Assembly: GCF_003046545.1 (NCBI RefSeq)
Contig: NZ_QAAA01000003.1
Coordinates: forward strand, 1 to 64,000
DNA: 64,000 bases
Direction: 5' to 3'
DNA from: Rhodovulum imhoffii
Lineage (GTDB): Bacteria > Pseudomonadota > Alphaproteobacteria > Rhodobacterales > Rhodobacteraceae
The position numbers and the translations under genes were made by a program. The notes beneath the pieces were generated by a model that worked only from the letters and a program-made list of their open reading frames with translations, did no database searches and was not told where the DNA came from. Positions 60,754-64,000 of the stretch are shown in pieces (within the stretch, counting starts at the first letter, position 1; each line of letters begins with the position of its first letter).

Positions 60754-61424
60754 CCCGGCGTTTGCCGCTCAGTTACAGCGAGGCGCTGGACGGGACGGGG
60801 CGCCGCACGTCGGACTCCACCCGCCGCAATCGAGAGGCCATTGCCGAAACCGTAGCCGCCCATGCGCCCGCGCGGGGGCGGGCGCTGGAACTGGCCAGCG
60901 GTACGGGCGAACACGCGGTCCACCTGGCTGCGCGCCTGGGGCTGATATGGCAGCCGACGGATGCCGACCCCCGCGCACTGACCAGCATCGACGCCTGGGC
61001 GCGGCAGACCGGTGTGCCGCTGCGTCCTGCCGTGGCGCTGGATGCCACAGCACCGGGCTGGGCGGAAACCGTTCCACCGCAGGATCTGATCTTTGCCAGC
61101 AACATTTTGCATCTTGTCAGCGCGGCAGAGGCCGAAACGCTGATAACCGAGGCCGCGCGGGCGCTGGCCCCCGGCGGAGTTCTGATGATCTACGGCCCCT
61201 TCTTGCGAGAGAGCGGTTACGTGAGCGAAAATGATTCCGCCTTCGATGCGAAATTGCGCATGCTGGACGTTGAAATCGGCTATAAATCCGTCGTGCAGGT
61301 GATGGCGTGGTGCGCATGTGCGGGGCTGGTGGCGCAGGACCCCGTCCCGATGCCCGCGGCCAACTTGACGCAGATTGCCCGAAAGCCCGGTCAAAACGGC
61401 GGCGGCGGCTTGTCGGCGATATAA
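60750..61424 (+). CDS. DUF938 family putative SAM-dependent methyltransferase
   Basis: A protein of 224 residues. The SAM-binding motif LELASGTGEHAVHLAARL and the following acidic position in PTDADPRAL are clear; FASNILHLVSAAEAETLI is the typical motif IV to VI region. DUF938 proteins are widespread with no defined substrate. It follows the DadA-like gene with overlapping start and stop. Confidence 0.82.
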   Translation: MTRRLPLSYSEALDGTGRRTSDSTRRNREAIAETVAAHAPARGRALELASGTGEHAVHLAARLGLIWQPTDADPRALTSIDAWARQTGVPLRPAVALDATAPGWAETVPPQDLIFASNILHLVSAAEAETLITEAARALAPGGVLMIYGPFLRESGYVSENDSAFDAKLRMLDVEIGYKSVVQVMAWCACAGLVAQDPVPMPAANLTQIARKPGQNGGGGLSAI

Positions 61425-61467
61425 AAATTCATATTTTGCGTCTGAACCTCAATTACAGGAGCTTCCG

Positions 61468-61827
61468 ATGAACTGGACCGAAAAGCGTGACGGGGTCAAA
61501 GACCAGTTGCGCCTTCTCAACAAGACCATACCCGATGCCACCCGTGCCTTTGGTGCCCTTGGCAAGGCTGTGAAGGAAGGCGGTACACTGGATTTCAAAC
61601 AAAAGGAATTCATTGCGCTTGGCATCGCCGTGGCGACCCGGTGCGAAGCCTGTATCGTGCTGCATATGGAGGCCCTCGTACGGGTTGGTGCCACCCGCGA
61701 AGAGGTCGGCGATGTGCTGGCCATGTGCATCCAGATGGGTGGCGGCCCGGCGATGATGTACGCCGCCGCCGCGATGGACTGCTATGACCAGCTCATGGAA
61801 GAAAAGGCCGTCAAGGCCGCGGAATGA
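61468..61827 (+). CDS. Carboxymuconolactone decarboxylase/AhpD-like protein
   Basis: A protein of 119 residues; ATG 61468 follows AGGAGC. It has the AhpD redox motif RCEACIVLHMEA (Cys-x-x-Cys with a following His) inside a helical CMD domain and a C-terminal MYAAAAMDCYDQLMEE. The likely role is peroxide or thiol redox chemistry. It precedes a hairpin shared with the next convergent gene. Confidence 0.87.
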   Translation: MNWTEKRDGVKDQLRLLNKTIPDATRAFGALGKAVKEGGTLDFKQKEFIALGIAVATRCEACIVLHMEALVRVGATREEVGDVLAMCIQMGGGPAMMYAAAAMDCYDQLMEEKAVKAAE

Positions 61828-61833
61828 ATGATG

Positions 61834-61854
61834 GCCCCGACCTTTGGCCGGGGC
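61834..61854. terminator. Hairpin between convergent genes
   Basis: GCCCCG (61834-61839) and CGGGGC (61849-61854) flank a 9-base loop, directly after the AhpD-like gene stop and at the end of the convergent dehydrogenase gene. Followed by TTATCC; only a weak T-run. Confidence 0.55.
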
Positions 61855-64000
61855 TTATCCATCCTGCCGGATTCGGATGTTGCGGCTGTCATAGGGGCAG
61901 TCTTCGGTGACCGTGGCGGGCCAGAGCCGGTCGAACATCCTGACCTCCAGCCGCGTTCCGGGGGTGGCCAGGTCGGGCCGGACATACCCCATACCGATGG
62001 ACTGTCCGAAAGCGACGGAGTAGCCGCCCGAGGTCAGTCGCCCGATTCGACTGCCATCGTGATAAAGCGCCTCGCGCCCCCACGGGTCGGCATTTTCCGG
62101 GCCGTCGATCAGAAGGGTCGCGCATTGGCTGCGGAGGCCGGTGGCCTGCATCGCTTCTTTACCCAGGAAGTCTTTCGACAGGTCCACGAAGCGATCCAGG
62201 CCGGCCTCCAGCGGCGTGGCATCGCGGCCCAGTTCGGTCCCGAAGGCGCGGTAGCTTTTTTCCTGCCGCAGCCAGTTCTGCGCCCGTGCGCCCACCAGCC
62301 TCAGGCCGAGCGGTTCCCCCACCGCCATCAGCCGGTCGAACAGGTAGTTCTGCATCTCGATCGGGTGGTGCAACTCCCAGCCCAACTCGCCGGTATAAGC
62401 CACGCGCAGCGCGGTCAGCGGGCACATCTCCAGCTCGATCCGGCGGGCGGAAAGCCAGGGGAAGCGTTTGTTCGACAGGGCGGTTTCGGGATCCGGGTCG
62501 CGGATCAGTGCGGTCAGAATGGCCCGCGACTGCGGCCCGGCCAGCGCGAACACGCCGTATTGGCTGGTGACATCGCTCAGGCACATGGGGCCGAACTCGG
62601 GCGTTTTGTCCGCGATGACCTTGGCGAGATAATCGTGATCATAGGCCTGCCAGGCCCCGGCGGAGACGAGGTAATAGTCGTCCTCGGCCCGGCGATGGAT
62701 GGTGTATTCGCTCCGCACGGTGCCCGCACTGGTCAGGGCATAGGTCAGGTTGATGCGGCCAACCTTCGGCAGGCGGTTGCAGGTGAACCAGTCCAGAAAT
62801 GCTGTCGCACCGGGACCTTTGAGGATGTGTTTGGCAAAGGCCGTGGCGTCGATCAGACCGGCGGTGGAGCGGATGGCCTCGGCTTCGGTCACGGCGTAGG
62901 GCCACCAGCCGCCGCGGCGAAAACTGCGTGCGCCATGGTCGGAGAACCCCTCGGGAGCGAAATAGTTGGGGCGCTCCCACCCGTTCACCTGCCCGAACTG
63001 CGCTCCGCGCGCGGCCATGCGGTCATGGCATGGTGCGGTTTTCAGCGGGCGGCAGGCGGGACGTTCCTCATCCGGGTGATGCAGGATGTAGACGTGTTCA
63101 TAGGCTTCCTCGTTCTTGCGGCAGGCGTATTCGGTTGTCATCCAGTCGCCGTAGCGCCTCGGGTCAAGGCTGGCCATGTCGATCGCGGCTTCGCCTTCGG
63201 TCATCAACTGGGCCAGGTAGCAGCCTGCCCCGCCCGCGGCGGTGATGCCAAAGGAAAAGCCCTCCGCCAGCCACAGGTTCCGCAGGCCCTGCGCCGGGCC
63301 AAGCAGGGGGTTGCCGTCCGGAGTGTAACAGATCGGGCCGTTGTAATCGTCCTTGAGGCCCACGGTCTCCGATGATGGGATCCGGTGGATCATGGACAGG
63401 TATTCTGCCTCGATCCGCTCCAGGTCCAGGGGGAACAGGTCGGCGCGGAAGCTGTCGGGGCAGCCCCATGCGAACCGGGCAGGGGCGCCACGCTCATAAG
63501 GGCCGAGAATCCACCCGCCGCGCTCCTCGCGCACGTACCATTTTGCGTCCGCATCGCGCAGGACAGGGTGTTCCGGGTTGGAACCGCGCCACGCCACCAG
63601 GGCCGGGTCCGGTTCGGTCACGATATACTGATGTTCCACCGGGATCGCAGGGATCTTCAGCCCAAGAAGCCGCGCGGTGCGCTGGGCGTGGTTCCCCGTG
63701 GCGGTCACGACATGTTCGGCGGCGATTATCACTGTCTCGTCGGTGGGGATGAGGTTGCCGCCCCTGTCCGCCATCTTCGTGCAGGTCACGCGCCATTCGG
63801 AGCCGGTCCACTCATAGGCGTCCACCTGCCATTTGCGCTCCACCGCCACGCCGAACTGGCGCGCGCCCCTGGCCATGGCCTGGGTCACGTCGGCGGGGTT
63901 GATGTAACCATCCGTCGGGTGGTAGATCGCGCCTTCCAGATCCTCGGTGCGAAGCAGCGGCCAGCGCTCCCTGACCTGGGCCGGGGTCAACCATTCGTAG
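61855..64000 (-). CDS. Dimethylglycine/sarcosine dehydrogenase-like FAD plus GCV_T protein (N-terminus outside window)
   Basis: It is open to the window edge; about 715 residues are visible. The FAD-binding N-terminus is missing. Seen first is the rest of a DAO domain (YINPADVTQAMARGARQFGV, EHVVTATGNHAQRTARLLG, GFSFGITAAGGAGCYLAQL). A linker domain follows (HDRMAARGAQFGQVNGWERP), then a GCV_T tetrahydrofolate-binding domain (HILKGPGATAFLDWFTCNR, TYALTSAGTVRSEYTIH, AYTGELGWELHHPIE) and its C-terminal barrel. Such proteins oxidise N-methyl groups and pass one-carbon units to folate. The substrate is probably dimethylglycine, sarcosine or a related methylamine. Confidence 0.9.
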   Translation of the reverse strand, partial: YEWLTPAQVRERWPLLRTEDLEGAIYHPTDGYINPADVTQAMARGARQFGVAVERKWQVDAYEWTGSEWRVTCTKMADRGGNLIPTDETVIIAAEHVVTATGNHAQRTARLLGLKIPAIPVEHQYIVTEPDPALVAWRGSNPEHPVLRDADAKWYVREERGGWILGPYERGAPARFAWGCPDSFRADLFPLDLERIEAEYLSMIHRIPSSETVGLKDDYNGPICYTPDGNPLLGPAQGLRNLWLAEGFSFGITAAGGAGCYLAQLMTEGEAAIDMASLDPRRYGDWMTTEYACRKNEEAYEHVYILHHPDEERPACRPLKTAPCHDRMAARGAQFGQVNGWERPNYFAPEGFSDHGARSFRRGGWWPYAVTEAEAIRSTAGLIDATAFAKHILKGPGATAFLDWFTCNRLPKVGRINLTYALTSAGTVRSEYTIHRRAEDDYYLVSAGAWQAYDHDYLAKVIADKTPEFGPMCLSDVTSQYGVFALAGPQSRAILTALIRDPDPETALSNKRFPWLSARRIELEMCPLTALRVAYTGELGWELHHPIEMQNYLFDRLMAVGEPLGLRLVGARAQNWLRQEKSYRAFGTELGRDATPLEAGLDRFVDLSKDFLGKEAMQATGLRSQCATLLIDGPENADPWGREALYHDGSRIGRLTSGGYSVAFGQSIGMGYVRPDLATPGTRLEVRMFDRLWPATVTEDCPYDSRNIRIRQDG

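Overview
The window looks like chromosomal DNA of an alphaproteobacterium of the Rhodobacteraceae (Roseobacter-type). The reasons are high GC with GC-rich third positions, an RpoH2-type sigma factor behind a TGATCC-N18-TAATAC (RpoE-like) promoter, the rpoH/ChaN/coaBC/dut/MoeB-like gene cluster, an IalB-family protein, and a dimethylglycine-dehydrogenase-like FAD/GCV_T protein. No rRNA, tRNA or CRISPR array was recognised. All assignments come from reading the sequence; no database search was run.

Region 1 (1-3731) is insertion-sequence debris: an integrase-core transposase tail, an IS6-type transposase head and an IS3-type orfB tail. They flank one large gene for a GT-B-fold, capsule/TagF-like polysaccharide protein. 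The same IS6-type end (33 bp, one mismatch) occurs on both sides of that gene.

Region 2 (3785-24052) is the most interesting part: a self-contained catabolic island of about 20 kb that I cannot assign to a known pathway. It has a sugar-type ABC importer (Tat-exported binding protein, one double ATPase, two permeases). It also has a Zn-type alcohol dehydrogenase, an aldehyde dehydrogenase, a GMC oxidoreductase, two aldo-keto reductases, a family I CoA-transferase, an acyl-CoA dehydrogenase, an enoyl-CoA hydratase and an SDR. The remaining members are a DUF993 TIM-barrel protein with a DHDPS-like lysine, a xylose-isomerase-like TIM barrel, a Dabb protein, a glycerate 2-kinase and one TetR regulator. 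Three of its intergenic promoter regions carry variants of a palindrome of the form TAACC-N4-GGTTA and a fourth carries a shorter version, so the island is probably one TetR regulon. The enzymes suggest import of a sugar, polyol or related compound, oxidation to an acid, CoA activation, dehydrogenation and hydration, aldolase-like cleavage, and recovery of glycerate.

Region 3 (24095-24690) is the scarred right edge: an IS3 orfB fragment, two inward-facing IS6 heads with outer ends in inverted orientation, and a shred of a tyrosine integrase. Region 4 (24751-33609) is a surface and secretion locus: an 1836-residue autotransporter with about twenty 51-residue tandem repeats, an IalB-like periplasmic protein, a TIGR03032-like protein carrying six perfect 12-bp repeats, another pair of inward-facing IS3 heads, and a WYL-domain protein with an apparent signal sequence.

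Region 5 (34036-64000) is mostly core genome: comM, rpoH2, a ChaN-like gene, coaBC, dut, a membrane-anchored MoeB/ThiF-like gene, and a giant hybrid two-component regulator beside an RbbA-like HlyD/ABC/ABC-2 export operon. It continues with dnaE, a VOC protein, a BMP-type nucleoside-like ABC importer whose ATPase and permease genes are separated by a perfect 20-bp inverted repeat, an endonuclease/exonuclease/phosphatase protein, a DadA-like oxidoreductase, a DUF938 methyltransferase, an AhpD-like protein, and a dimethylglycine-dehydrogenase-like protein cut by the window edge.
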